DNA of 64,000 nt. Origin: Pterobdella sp. o SKG-2022. Lineage: Eukaryota > Annelida > Clitellata > Hirudinida > Piscicolidae. The first letter of the stretch is position 1. Each line of letters starts with the position of its first letter. A model generated the notes under the pieces. That model had not been told where the DNA came from. It was given only the letters and a program-made list of their open reading frames with translations, and did no database searches. This document shows positions 38,701 to 50,800 of this stretch, piece by piece. The position numbers and the translations under genes are program-made. Location of the stretch: NCBI GenBank assembly GCA_964035795.1, contig OZ038322.1, positions 21,747,918 to 21,811,917 of the forward strand, in the 5' to 3' direction.

Positions 38701-40555
38701 GAAGAAGAAGAAGAGAGAAAAAGGGTAGAAGCCGAAAGGGCCCTTAAACTTGTAGGTTCATTAATAGAAAAAATAATAACGAATTATAATAACGTCAAGT
38801 AATGATGACCGACTTACTTTATAATAACAGAAGAAGGATCAAGAAATTAGGGCTCAAGAAGAAGAAAGGTTGGAACAAGAACGGCAGACGAGGATCAAAA
38901 AGGAAGAAAAAGAAAAACTTGAAAGGAAAAAGGTTAATGTGTGTATAAGCTTTTGTAGCATAGTTTTTCTCATCTGTGGTACATTACATGGATAAATTAT
39001 CATCATCGAACTTCATTTTAAAAATTCCTTTACAACTCAATATAATCTTAATTATGAAATTTCGAAATAAATTTAAGTATTTAGACTAGGAATCTTTCAA
39101 ACTGCCTTTTTGATGAATTCTCATCTTTTTCTAAATGATCTGAAAAAAGCAATCTAAAATCAATGTACATAAAGTTTCCAAAGTCCAAGATGATAAGTAC
39201 TTGAAAACATATGTTTGGTATTGTGGGTCACACTTCTTGGAATAATCAGTTTAAAAGAGTAGAAAATGTGAGAGTTAGAAAAAGTTGAAAACAAGTCATA
39301 ATGCAATGTAATGCGGTATTTATAAAGCGCTTTTCCTTATAGATTAAAGCGCTTGCTACAAATTTAATGTAGCGAAAGCACACTGTGGAATAGATGCTAA
39401 TAAGAGTGGGTTTATTTGGTACGTCAGAAAGAAAACAGGAACAAAAACTTGGACTTGATTTTAAAACTAATTTGGAGTGAATTTTGATATTCTGGTTTGT
39501 TCCAATTGTTTCTGCGTCATTATTAATTGTCATTAATTCATGGTAAATTATTGATAACATGGATAATTTACTTAATAAGACCTTATTGATGACCACAGAG
39601 ACTGGAGAACATCATGAAAAGAGTGAAACCGGAGGAGAATGCTGAGAAGAAGGTCTGAACAAATGCTATCATATCTTTGTGGTATTTTATGTATCTTTCA
39701 ATCACATTTAAACTATTGACTGAAACGTAGAGTTTTATATAGGATACAGAAACAGATGAGGAGGCAGTTACAAAGACAAAAGACCGTATTGAGGATTGGG
39801 TGCCTGATGATGAAGGAGAAACAGAACAACTTGATGAGACTGAGAAAAAAGCAGATGAAGAAGAGTCGCCATCAGAACAGGCAGCCGAAGCTGTAAATAC
39901 TGCTGAATCAACAGAAAAAACTGATGACGTTACGGAAACCTCTGCCCAACTTACAACAAAAGATACACCCGCTGAAACTAACGAATCAGTAGCACCAATT
40001 GATGTAAATGCTGAAAAACCAGTAGAAGAAGCAACTGAGAAACCAGCAGAAAAATCAGCCGAAAAACCTGCAGAAGAAGCAGCTCAAAAACCAGTAGAAG
40101 AAGCAGCTGAAAAAATAATTGAAAAAGAAGCTGAGAAACCAGCAAAAGAAGCAGCTGAAAAACCAGCAGAAGAATCAACTGAGAAACTAGAAGAGGCAGC
40201 TGAGAAACCAGCAGAAGAAGCAGCTGAAAATCCAGCAGAAGAATCAGCTGAAAAACCAGCAGAAGAATTAGCTGAAAAACCAGCAGAAGAATCAGCTGAG
40301 AAACTAGAAGAAGCAGCTGAGAAACCAGCAGAAGTAGCTGAAGAATCAGCTGAAAAACAAGCTGAAGAAGCAGCTGAGAAACCAGCAGAAGTAGCCGAAG
40401 CATTAGCTGAAAAATCAGCAGAAGCAGCTGAGAAAGCAGCAGAAGAAGCAGCTGAAAAACCAGCAGAAGAAGCAGCTAAGAAACCAGCAGAAGATTCAGC
40501 TGGGAAACCATCCGAAAACCCCGAAAAAACAGAAGACCCGGAGGAAACTTTTTAA
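34623..40555 (+). CDS. MAP7/ensconsin-like coiled-coil protein
   Basis: Ten exons, all in phase, 646 residues: 34623-34715, 34795-34843, 37376-37493, 37596-37854, 37931-38211, 38393-38493, 38681-38751, 38831-38932, 39599-39652, 39743-40555. The N-terminal half is basic and Ser/Pro-rich (SPSKAKKKPRSYTPKN, PRSPPKSARDSS), as in microtubule-binding regions. From ~residue 220 a long charged helix runs through EEYKVKLAEKRKEARMKAEK and KEEEKEKLERKK-like blocks to RLENIMKRVKPEE, which matches the RLEEIMKRTR signature of the MAP7 domain. The acidic C-terminus after VTKTKDRIEDWVPDD is dominated by EKPAEEAA-type repeats. MAP7 proteins bind microtubules and recruit kinesin-1; that role is inferred from the signature only. 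The gene shares its upstream region with the divergent 282-residue gene. Alternative: another charged coiled-coil protein. Confidence 0.72.
35658..35724. repeat. (AAT)n microsatellite
   Basis: About 22 uninterrupted AAT units in the MAP7-like intron. Confidence 0.97.
35981..36065 (-). repeat. Hammerhead-like dispersed element, copy 8
   Basis: The core at 36065-36022 on the minus strand keeps TAGATAAT and the perfect hairpin GTAAG-ATACT-CTTAC, but the GAAA step reads GTAT, so this copy is damaged. The tail AACAAACACTAAGG (plus strand) matches the copies at 17.1 and 31.1 kb. Short inverted stretches outside it (ATACAAAAACG at ~35958 and CGCTTTTGTAT at ~36075) may be remains of longer arms. Confidence 0.65.
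39310..39400 (-). mobile_element. Truncated copy of the SINE
   Basis: The 3' ~90 bases of the SINE at 30.4 kb are repeated here with few changes (GCGCTTTATAAATACCGC on the minus strand), ending before the tRNA-like head. It lies antisense in the MAP7-like gene, in the intron between 38932 and 39599. Confidence 0.85.
39990..40520 (+). repeat. Coding repeats in the MAP7-like gene (EKPAEEAA type)
   Basis: Around 20 imperfect units of 7-8 codons, consensus EKPAEEAA or EKPAEESA, are encoded by a repeating GAAAAACCAGCAGAAGAAGC-like DNA. The period is a multiple of three throughout, so the frame is kept. Units differ by deletions of whole codons (EKLEEA, EVAEES). Confidence 0.9.
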
Positions 40556-41222
40556 ACGATTGTAGTCATTGAATCTCATTTGTAAATATGCATTGTTTTG
40601 TATTTTATGAAATCGTTTCCATATTTTTATGAAATTGTTCCATATTTTTATAAAGTTTTTCCGTATTTTATACTAGTCTTTTTATTTGATGCTAGTCTCA
40701 ATCATGTGGTCATTTTGTTTTGTTCGACGGTTCTTTAATTTAGTCAATATTTACGCCATTTTATTACGCCCTTGCTTAGCTTGTCATTTCGATTTTTTCG
40801 AAAGCTTCCATTAGAGTCTAAAATTTATTTTGCAGCTTTTTTGCACTTCAACGCGCCATTTTCGATATTTAGCGCTTGTTCACGACTGCAAGGGTTACAC
40901 CATACTCGGATGGTGAGACTCCTGTCGCCATCATTTGCCTTCTAGGTAGTTTGCTTCTCGTTTGCATCATTGCGACGCCACCCTCATTATTTTGAATCAT
41001 CATTTACATATTTAACGCTTCAATTGTTTCAGTAATAGGCTATGAAATGATTGTTAGTAGGAAGTCTCATCAAACAGTTTTAACAGAGGTTGTGGCGTAC
41101 TGAATAGATATTACATACTTTTTAATTGTTTAAAATTCAGACAATATCTCGGGATTTTTATCTATTTTATTTTGTTTTAACAAAAATATTTCAAAAATTC
41201 CACTCAAATAAACCCAGAAACG
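40556..41222. other. Interval between the MAP7-like gene and bestrophin A
   Basis: This holds the convergent 3' ends of both genes. A somewhat GC-richer stretch (40740-41000) shows no frame or motif I recognise. Confidence 0.4.
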
Positions 41223-44200
41223 TCATAACGGAGTTTTTTGTTTTTCTCTTACCCTCTTCATTTTCAAATGGCGTTTGTAGTGGCTGCAATTAAATGTTTT
41301 TATAAATACTTTTTTATTCGGCATTTGAAAGCGTATTATATAAATATTTTCAAAAACAAAGACATACTTATTGATAGAGCCGAGATGCATTGTAGTCATT
41401 GTTTTGAGGGCGGCAGTAGTGTAGGGAATGAACATGTCAGGGGTATTCCAAAACTTGTCTTTTTTCAGTTCTGGTTTTTGAAATTGCAAGTAATCCACGA
41501 TGTTGTAGCAGTCCTGGTTGTTAAAAAAATTTAAAAATTAGTTGCATTTTAGAGTTTCTATCTTGAGTTTATATTAAACATTTTAGTGTATACTATAGTA
41601 CGTGCTCCATATACGAATGTGACAGCATTCTACCTAGGTTATTGATCTTACTTATATCGTAACTGCTAAAATTAGCTTTATTAGTTTTATAGAATACCAG
41701 CCCAAGCTATAAAACTGAATTTTTTTCCATATCTCTGCTCGAAAGCTTTTCATGTATTCTAATAAAAACCTACAGTAACCATATTATTAAAATAAGTTGA
41801 TAATGATACCTGTAAATAAGAATCAATTATGCCCATAAACTCCAAATCGTCTTCATTGTCTCCGAACCCGTTTATAGCGCCCAGAGAAACCTTTAAAATT
41901 TTTTAGTTCCTAATATTTAAAACTTTTAAACTAATTAACTCAAAAAATTCCTTTTTATATTTTCTAATTATACTTCTCAAGCTTTTGGTATTACTCACGT
42001 ACTCATGTATTTCAACCCACCATACTATCGATATTTTGCCATAATTGCCATAAACCACCATCATTCACCATAAACCACCATCATTCATCATGCTCATTTG
42101 TAATAAATGCAAAAATGGTGTCACAAAAACTACATCTATTAAAATGATTATTACAATATTTTTGATTCCTAAGCATCGAAACTCCTTTAAACACTCACTC
42201 ACTTTGAGCCAGCCTATGAAAAAAGCTATTTGTGCCAATGTCATGAAGGGGAGGAAAAATTCAGATTTGTCTGACGAGACCAACCGATGTCTGCCCACCA
42301 AACACGCTGCATAGAACGTCATTACAGCTATTATCACTACCTGTTATTTTTTGATTGGTTTTTATTCGTATCTTGATGCTGGTCATGAGCTTAAATTATA
42401 ATGTATATTTTTTTGATGTAATATTACTTTGGAAATTTGACTTTCCAAAATTTCTATCTTTTATACTCAATTTATTCACCTATTATACAACGTTTGTGTT
42501 GCATCATGAAGACGCGTAGTTTTATAGAATGGTTTTGATATTGCAAGTTTTAGATCAGTGGAAGTGTTAGAAACACTGCTCTAATCACTTGGCATGTGTG
42601 TACACATTTTCATTTTCAAAAACTTTTTTCACCTACCAAAGACAACACACGATTATACCCGATATTTTATTTCATAATGAAGTCCAGCTTGCACTCATTT
42701 GAAATGTTGCTATTCAAGTATGTGCCATTACAGAAACGGTTAAGCGGTATGCTGTTGGTCTTAATATTACAGTGCATAACCAATCAATCAAATCTTTTTT
42801 ATAGCCCCTTTTCCTTTAACAAGAATTGGGCTTTTTGAAAGATCTATCTCGAAGTCGGCCTTTCCATTTCGAGTGGATTCGTACAAACCATGTCTAGCTT
42901 TCTTTATAGATCTTGTTTGAGTGTAAAGTTCTTTAGTTTTTTGCTGTATGTTTTCAGTACAAACAGACTAGGTAAAAGGGCAAAATTTTCAGTTAGTCGT
43001 TTCGTGAATTGAAGATAATGAGATAATAAAGCATTAAATTAGTAAAAATGAAGTCTTTTATCTGATTATATCATTCTTACAATGCATTAAAATACAAAAA
43101 TAGAGATATATCAACTGAAAGTTTAGTAATAGATGAAAGATATGTTCACAAAGCTACGTTTACAGACTTAGTCGATAGCATGTTAGCTTAAAGTTCAATT
43201 TTTAATCTTATACAAACCTTTTCGACTGAATCTATAAAAAAATATTTTTTCACCCGCAAACTAAAAACATGCTAATGAAACCTGGGTATAAGATAGGGGG
43301 ATGTTCATATCTGAGGGAGCCATTATGGCGGCTCCTTGCCCCCGACAAGTATTCAGTATCTGCAAAATATTAATTTACAATATTGCAGTGTAATATTGTG
43401 AAATAATAAGTCAACCTGTGAAAGCATTATTAAAAATTCTAAGGTAAGTTTTTGTTCCGGTTTGTACCTATGGTTATCTATGACAAATCACAACTAAAAC
43501 AAACACTGGTTTTTTTCAAAAAAGCGATAAATATTTGACAAAAATTAGAAAGACTTTTGAAAAAGTGTCAACGTTTCGAACGGTTTTGGAAGATTCCCTA
43601 TACACACCACCATTTTTTTCATGCGGTATACAAAACCATGCATCGCTGTAACAATTCCAACTCATTTCCAAGTTTCCACGTAATTAAATCACAAAACATA
43701 ATTTTAATTAACATTTTCACGAGTTAAAATTTTTATATCAAATACCAACAAACATCTATAAGGCATTCAACTCCGTATTCACTAGTGATCTTTTTTTTTT
43801 CTCTTGCTTTGACAACAAGGTGAGCGGCCCAGTTGAATGGAATATAATAGATCCCTTGTGTTTGGTTTGTCCTTTCATATACCTCCTTTTCTTTTTCTGT
43901 CACCAATCCTGTTAGTTTTTATATAATTTTGTGTATGCAGATCTATATAAGATTTTTTTGTCAACCGTGTTGGAGGCAAGCATCGATGTTGGGAAATCTT
44001 TTAGCAACAGCTGGAGAAAGAGTGCAAAACGGAAACAAATTCCCTAAAAAAACGTATCTGTGTGTTTGTTTTTACAGCATTTTTTGAATCTTTTGTAAAC
44101 TAATTATTTGTTCATCTAATGATATATATCCAGCAACCTATCCAATCACCTCACTATATTTCTTCTAATCTTGCGTGTCTCTTCATCCTTTTTGAAAATA

Positions 44201-44918
44201 ACTTCCATTAACTTCCCAATTTTTATCATTACTAAGTTCAATTTTTTTGATCAAAATAGAAACACTTCAAAGCTCAGTTGAAAGCTTTGTGAAAATAATC
44301 AAACTTTTAAAAATGTTTACATGTTGAACATTAATTTTAGTCTTAAAAATTCACAATTAATTGTATTGTTATTCGCATACATTGCCTACAATAAGAGCTG
44401 CGACCATCAGCGCGTGATCTTCAGGCCAGACTATCCGCATCGTTTGTGCAAAAAAACTTTAGGTATTATGATTTATTTATTACTTGATAAACATTGATAG
44501 AAATAATGATAATAATACAGAGACCATGATGATATCAAAGTTTATATTCACCAATTAGAAGATGATAATTTACAAAGATGGTTGTACAAAGCATCAAAGA
44601 TTTTTACGCTTTTATGGTAGTAGAGGCAAAGAAACCTAGCACGAAGGACAAGGGTAGTTTAGTGGAGAATTCGTTGCAGTAGTTGGCAATCGTTACGAAA
44701 ACACTGTTAAAATTTTAATATGATTCCATCAACTTTGTCGATCTTATCTCTATATCCAATTTAAAGATAATTAAGCTCAACATGCGTTTATCTAATGAAA
44801 CTATTACTCTTTTTGATACTCGTCCATGATGAAATGAAAGGAAATACTCAGAGCTGAATAAATAAAAACAAATAATGCAAATTCCACTGCGATCATTTTG
44901 TACACACTGCCCTTCCAA
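41223..44918 (-). CDS. Bestrophin A (calcium-activated anion channel), first exon missing
   Basis: Pentameric chloride channel of the plasma or organelle membrane. Eleven exons in phase: 44808-44918, 44608-44703, 44381-44456, 44150-44187, 43966-44057, 43754-43908, 43282-43359, 42203-42340, 41810-41890, 41368-41513, 41223-41283. Conserved blocks: WKGSVYKMIAVEFALFVFIY (first helix), LPLSFVLGFFA (pore neck, with both family Phe residues), TMRIVWPEDH, VAKRFP, YIPFNWAAHLVVKARE, GWLKVSLGAINGFGDNEDDL (the acidic calcium clasp) and KFWNTPDMFIPYT. About 357 residues are covered. The exon with the start codon (about 30 residues, ending in an incomplete codon) must lie above 44921 but was not found. The C-terminus after the clasp region is short (ends KRVREKQKTPL), unlike vertebrate bestrophins with long tails. 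It lies in tandem with bestrophin B, same strand. Confidence 0.88.
42781..42915 (-). repeat. Short repeat homologous to 55.3 kb, probably a LINE end
   Basis: The minus strand matches the plus strand at ~55300-55445: GAAAGCTAG, then GAATGGAAAGGC / AAATGGAAAGGC, then AAAAAAGATTTGATTG in both. In translation the 55.3 kb copy has KRKLGVVYADPLNRSEWKG, like the DxxDRxxWR tail of some LINE proteins. It lies in a bestrophin A intron. Confidence 0.5.
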
Positions 44919-46995
44919 CTGGTAAATAAAATTTTTAAAAGTTTATATTATTATTAATGGCTGTCATAAGAATTATTATAAAAATTCAAACACTCAAACT
45001 TTTTGTTATCAAACTTATCAAAATTTTATGTTATAATTTAGAAAATTAATCCTAACTAGAGCTTATATACATTAAGAAGCAGATTTTAAAGGAGAAGCCA
45101 TAGAAAAGAGAAAACCAGTGAAGATTTATAGAAGATTGGAAAATATCGTGGTATTTAGGGATGTGGGAAACTAAGTGAAAAACAGAGTTGAAAGCTTCAG
45201 TGAAGTTTAAAAAGTAGATTTAGGAAGAGTGCAATAAAGAGAGTTAAAGTGGTCAAGGTCAGAGAGAGCAAGTGAGCAAAAAAGCATTTTGAGAGAAGAT
45301 GTGTCTAAAGAGGCAATTTCGATAAAAAAAGCGAGAGATGGAGTTTGAGCTTTAAAAATAAAAGATAAGTTGAAAAATTCAAGAGTGCAAATAATGGAGG
45401 AAAGATGAATACAGTTCAAAAGATGTTGTTATAGAAGGGAATGGTTTGCGTTGGTAGAAAATTTAATTCTTATTTCATTCCCATAATTTACTGTAAAAGA
45501 AAATATTATGTTTTTTAAAAAATTAAAAATTTGTTCAAAATTTTAAGTGGTAGTCATAAAATGAACCCGTAAAACCGAAAGTTGAAGACGTAGACCACTT
45601 TTAAATGTCCCCATTTAGGTGAAACATCGTTCCAAAGACGATAAAAAAAATTGAATTTCAATATATACTTTTTCTACTGAATATTTTTAATAATTTAAAA
45701 AAGAAAATCTTACAATAACATAACTCCGAAATATCCTCTGCAGGAGTTATCGGAGAGTGCATTAGAGTAACGAACAGTCATTCTGAATGGCTTTTTCAAA
45801 TGAAACTTCAACAAATTTCCATTTATTTGATCAGATCGATTTCCATTCCACAGAATGGAACTTTTAAATTAACGGCTGGTAAGCCACTTAAATTTGAAAA
45901 TGTTTGTTTTTTAAAAATAAACTTGTTTCAAAAGAGGATAGAATTAATGACATTTCTATTCAATATTTAAATTAATTTTTTCAATCGTAATTGTCTTATC
46001 AAAAGACGATTATTTAACGAATTTTTTCATCTTTTGCTATAGACCCAAGGTATATGAGGTATTGATCATGGTTCGTAGTGGAAGAATGAACCTAGATGGA
46101 ACACTTTGAAATTGGCGTTAAAAATGAATTTTCTAAACATCAATTGAATTTTTTGATTTTGAGCAACTCTAAAGACTCGTCAAGGTTGCTATGCTTGGAA
46201 AATTAATTTTTATTGAGGGTTTCAGGTATTTGATGTCTGTAAACTTCATGGCATATTTCCCAACGTAACTGACAACCTTTTCGAATCAATACATTGATCG
46301 GCATATAAGAGCACCAAGCAAATATGGATAATGTAATGATCTGGCATTTCAATATTCTCAAAACTTTACTGGTTAATATAATTTGTGAATAGTTACAACG
46401 TTCCAGACAATGCTGCAATAAACTTACACGCACAAGTATTTTAACAAACTTCTAAGCATATTTTCACATTTATTTCACCAAAAAAAATCCTAAATTCGTG
46501 TTTAGTTAGTTTTTAAACAAAACTAAACGTTCTTCTGCAAAAATGACATATATAATAAGTGTTTTTGACAACCAAGAAAATCGTATCAAAAGGTTATCTA
46601 TGATGAAACTTTGAATAGGTGTGAATAGTGAACTTGACCTATTTGAATGATTTAAGACTTTCAGTTTATCATTTTATTTTATATGAATATAGTTATTTTC
46701 AGTTTTTTCGACACCTTTCAGAAAATGTTCCTTAATTCATCAAAAATTAAAGTTTTTTTTTCTAACAATGCAATAAAATTACCTTATAATTGAGATCAAT
46801 AATAATAATGATAAAAAACGTATTCCGTAAATTTATAACTAGTGAAGTTTTGAAAAATAAAACATGCATGAATTATTAAATGAATATACATAAAAAGTAA
46901 AAATGTTCAAAAAGTCCTCTAAAAGAAAAACATGGGAATTTGAATAAATAAGTATATATGGATTCATGGCGGTTGAAAGTTTTCTGTCGTTAAAA
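44919..46995. other. Upstream region of bestrophin A, first exon expected here
   Basis: No open stretch with a bestrophin N-terminus was recognised. The frames at 45207-45419 and 46203-46433 show no family features. The missing first exon and promoter of bestrophin A should lie here or in the next kilobase. Confidence 0.35.
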
Positions 46996-47146
46996 GCGCT
47001 TTGGAGCAACTTTATTTCCTTTCTTCTTGGGTGGGATGAGCGCCACATGATGATTACCACGACTGAAAGTGAGATTGTTTTTTTTTGATGAGATTGATGT
47101 TTCAAAGTCTATCGATTGATCAATTGTATCATGAGATGTTTTAGCT
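46996..47146 (-). CDS. Possible terminal exon, unrecognised
   Basis: After an acceptor (ATATTTAG) the minus strand is open for ~50 codons ending in a stop: KTSHDTIDQSIDFETSISS, then SRGNHHVALIPPKKKGNKVA, PKRF. Composition is coding-like. Its phase does not fit the last exon of bestrophin B. It may belong to an unlocated gene or be chance. Confidence 0.25.
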
Positions 47147-47361
47147 AAATATTATTCATTAATTCCAGATTAGCTGATATTAGTGGTGCCAAGAAGGTTT
47201 CAAAACAGAACTTTACTGCGGTCATAATGCACTATTGGTAAGCTTGTATAGAAGAATGGTGGCCTAGTTACATTGGAAGTTTTTCATCAGTTCTTTAATG
47301 CTGTAATAAATCTTATTTCTTAGTTCACCTTCCCATATTATAAAATATATATTTGTATTTT

Positions 47362-47455
47362 AAATTCTTCGAGCCAAACATAAAGATGAAAATACTTTTA
47401 GAAGTTAATTTTAGGCACGAAGTTTTTCGTAAGATGAACTTACATTATCAAGTGG
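47362..47455 (-). repeat. Hammerhead-like dispersed element, copy 9
   Basis: Minus strand 47454-47416: CAC, TTGATAAT, hairpin GTAAG-TTCAT-CTTAC, GAA, AAACTT, C, GTG. Stem II is perfect. The tail ends GTTTGGCTCGAAGAA, as at 2.2 and 13.6 kb. It lies 0.4 kb downstream of bestrophin B. Confidence 0.75.
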
Positions 47456-47853
47456 GGTACAAATATTAGTTTCAGTAGTGTTTTTAGTTGAATATGTATT
47501 TCTAAGTTTCTTATATATTTCAATAGCTTTTAAGGTTTTTTGGTTCTCTGTTCAGAAGTACGTTCAAGTTGGTCTTAGTTCAAACTTTAACATACCCGTC
47601 TTGTAGCAAGTACTTTGCTTAACTGAATTTTAATTCAAAAAGCAAAAATATATCTTTTTAATTTTCATATTGTTTCTCCAAATTATGAGAATTTTTTCAA
47701 AAACACGTTTATTTATAAACATCGGCTAAATCTTTCGATAAGTGAAGCATTATTTAAATTTGAAGGAGCTACATGAAATTCAAATTATTAAAAAACATGC
47801 GATGTTTCTAAAAAACTTTTACCTCTTTAAATTAAAATATATCTTTTCTAATT

Positions 47854-50800
47854 TCACTCGTGTTTTTCATGTTCATAAATCAAATATTTAAATAAATTTT
47901 CAAAATACTCGTAATCATCGTGTTTTTTGAGTCTTTTTACAGCCGCTTTAAACCCGCCATTGTTTCTAGAATACAAAACCGACTTCCATAAAAATGCTTG
48001 TTAAAAATTTCACTAACTTGAACTTGCTGAAAGATCCTGTATACATGGTTGCCATTGTTTTAAGAGTGTCTCGAGTGTAAGGGATGAAAGGGTCAGGTTT
48101 TCCCCATAAGGGGTCCTTGGCATACCTCGGTATAGCAATTTGCAGATGGTCCACGATATTCAAACCAACCTACATTGTTAATTCATTCAAATAATTGATG
48201 AAAATAATTACCCTAAACAACGATATTCGTTATTAAACTGCTAAAAGGTTACAAAATTACTTGGAGGTAAGTGTCGATGACGCTCATGAGTTCGAGGTCG
48301 TCATCACTTTCTCCCATGGTGTTCAACGAACTTAACGACACCTTTACAAATATTCTCAATCTACCATTTCAATGCCTTTATATCCCTAACCATATTTTAG
48401 AGTTAATTCTCAAATGGCTTGGGGAGAACTCATGCTTACCAAAACAACTGCTTGTGATCAAAATTGAAAGTGGTAAACGGATGCAAAAAAAAAAACAAAA
48501 AAATGATGGCATGAAAATTTGAAAAGCCTATATATAGTTTTAACTTGAAGAAAAAAGGCTCTAGTGAGAAGCGAATGGCGAACCAATATACATTCAAAAC
48601 TAAATGAACTGAGCCAGTATAAAGAAATAAATGAAAAAGCCAAAAAATATTTGAAAAAAAGAAAAAACAAAAATCAAAATCATCTCTAAAATGCATTCAT
48701 TGTAATAAACTGTGCTTAAATAAAACTGGGTTAGCGAATCACATCAGGTTTGCATACAACTGTCTCCCAGGAGCAAAAAATTTAAAAAAGAAAAATGCCG
48801 AACCATATCAAAAAATGCCAAAAAATATTTCCAGCAACACATACTCTTTCTACATCTGCGCAAAGGTGATGAATGCAGCAAAAGGAGGAACATCCATAAG
48901 GGATGTTAAGTAGATAGCAGTAGTGCCTCCGATTTTCAGTTCGGTGACATGAGAAAATAAGAGAGAACTTTATTCTTTATGAATGCATTTACCATATAAT
49001 ATTTTCTCATTTTAATTTTTTAAACTTCAGCATTCCTATAAAAAATAATTTCCAAAAGACAAAATCGCTAGAAATAGTATTGAAAATTTAATACTAATTG
49101 TTTCAAAAAACATCACACACAACACACACTAACTTTGAGCCAGCCCATGAAGAAAGTAACTTGAGCTAAAGTCATAAAAGGAATGAAGTACTCAGCGTTG
49201 TATAATTCTAAAGGATGCCTGCCCACCAAACATGCGGCCAAAAACGTCATCACGGCTATTACCACCACCTAGTGTTGAGGCGTCATGAAATTTATATTAA
49301 ATAAAAAGACTTCAGATAAATTTTATGCCTTAATTATTCCATAAAAAAGATTATGATTAAATGTCGAAAAAAGATCTGGTAGTCTATCGTGCCAATGATA
49401 TTTGCCCAAAAGATCCATGCCTAGCAATAAATACCTTGATAAACGGTGATTGTTGAGATGTTTGATGTTGGGTTTTGAAAGTCCCAACACTTTTTAATTC
49501 ATTCTTAAGAACTTTTGTTATAAAATATACAATTGATGAAAAATTAATGAAGATTCAACCTGAGTATAGCCTAGTGGAACGGTGATTTCACTAATAGCAA
49601 GAGCATTGCGGGTACGATTGTGGTAGGATTTCAACAGCTGCGAAAATTTGAAAAAATAAAATAGTGAAAAATGAATGGAATCTATAAGTTTTTTAACTTA
49701 TACACCAGCTCCGTTGTCTGGCACCTACTTAAATTCAATAACGTTTCTCAAATAGAAAAATATTCATTGCAAAAATGCAAACAAATAACTATTTGAACAC
49801 ACCTTTATGAGATTTACAACTCCATACTCACTGTGGATGTATTTCTTCTCGTTTGCTTTCATCACCAAATGTATCGCCCAGTTGTAAGGTATTAAATACC
49901 TACCTCCTGACTTTTTGGTTTTATTGAAAACCTCCATTTCTTTTTTTGTAATTATCCCTGTGGTAAGTTTGAGCCTTTAACAGATTCTTACTTGGGTTGA
50001 GACGAGCTTTCATTTACCAATAAAGATTACTTAAAATATTTCAATAAATACAAATATTTTAATAAGAAAAAACTTTGAAACTGCCATATTTATTCAGTTT
50101 GACAAAATTAAGTGTCAAGTGACATTAAGCATATAAGAGTTGGATTATTTCAAATGATTTCAAAATGAGCTAATAGGAACATTTTCCAAAAATTTCTCTG
50201 GTATACTTAACATGTAAGAAGTTTTATTAAAAAAGGAGTAAATATTGGAAATTTCTTGCGAAAACAACTGTAGTCAAAATAACCCTCTACAATGTATTAA
50301 AATGGTTTTTGATCAGTTGAATTAAACTTTAAAAACATCAATTGAGGATTCATACATTTATCAATCATTTCATAATGGCTGGAGATTTTAATACCCCTAA
50401 TTGTCATCATCTTGATAATCCCCTTAATATTCTTTTGTGAGAGCACGGTTTGACGCAGCATATTAACTTTCCAACTCACAGGCTTGGCAATACTCTCGAT
50501 CTTGTTATCACACCGGCTTCTCTCTCTCATCTTATTTCTGACCCTGTCAGCGAAATTTTTGAATCTGATCATTGCCTTATTTCGTGCCGTCTTAACCTCG
50601 TACGGCCCCACCTTTCACCTCATCGTGTCACTTCTCGGTCTTTCAGGAATCTCAACTTGGCCGGCTTTGGAAAGGATGTCAATTTTATAAGCGATTTACT
50701 TATTAATTCTCCAATCTCTAAGGTTGATGACTTTGTTAGTTCCATGGACAAATTGTTTCTTTCGCTGATGGATTCTCATGCTCCTTTACGCAGTCATACT

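Noticed and set aside
39978..40403. Minus-strand Leu/Gln-rich open frame of 141 residues
   Set aside because: Shadow of the EKPAEEAA repeats of the MAP7-like last exon.
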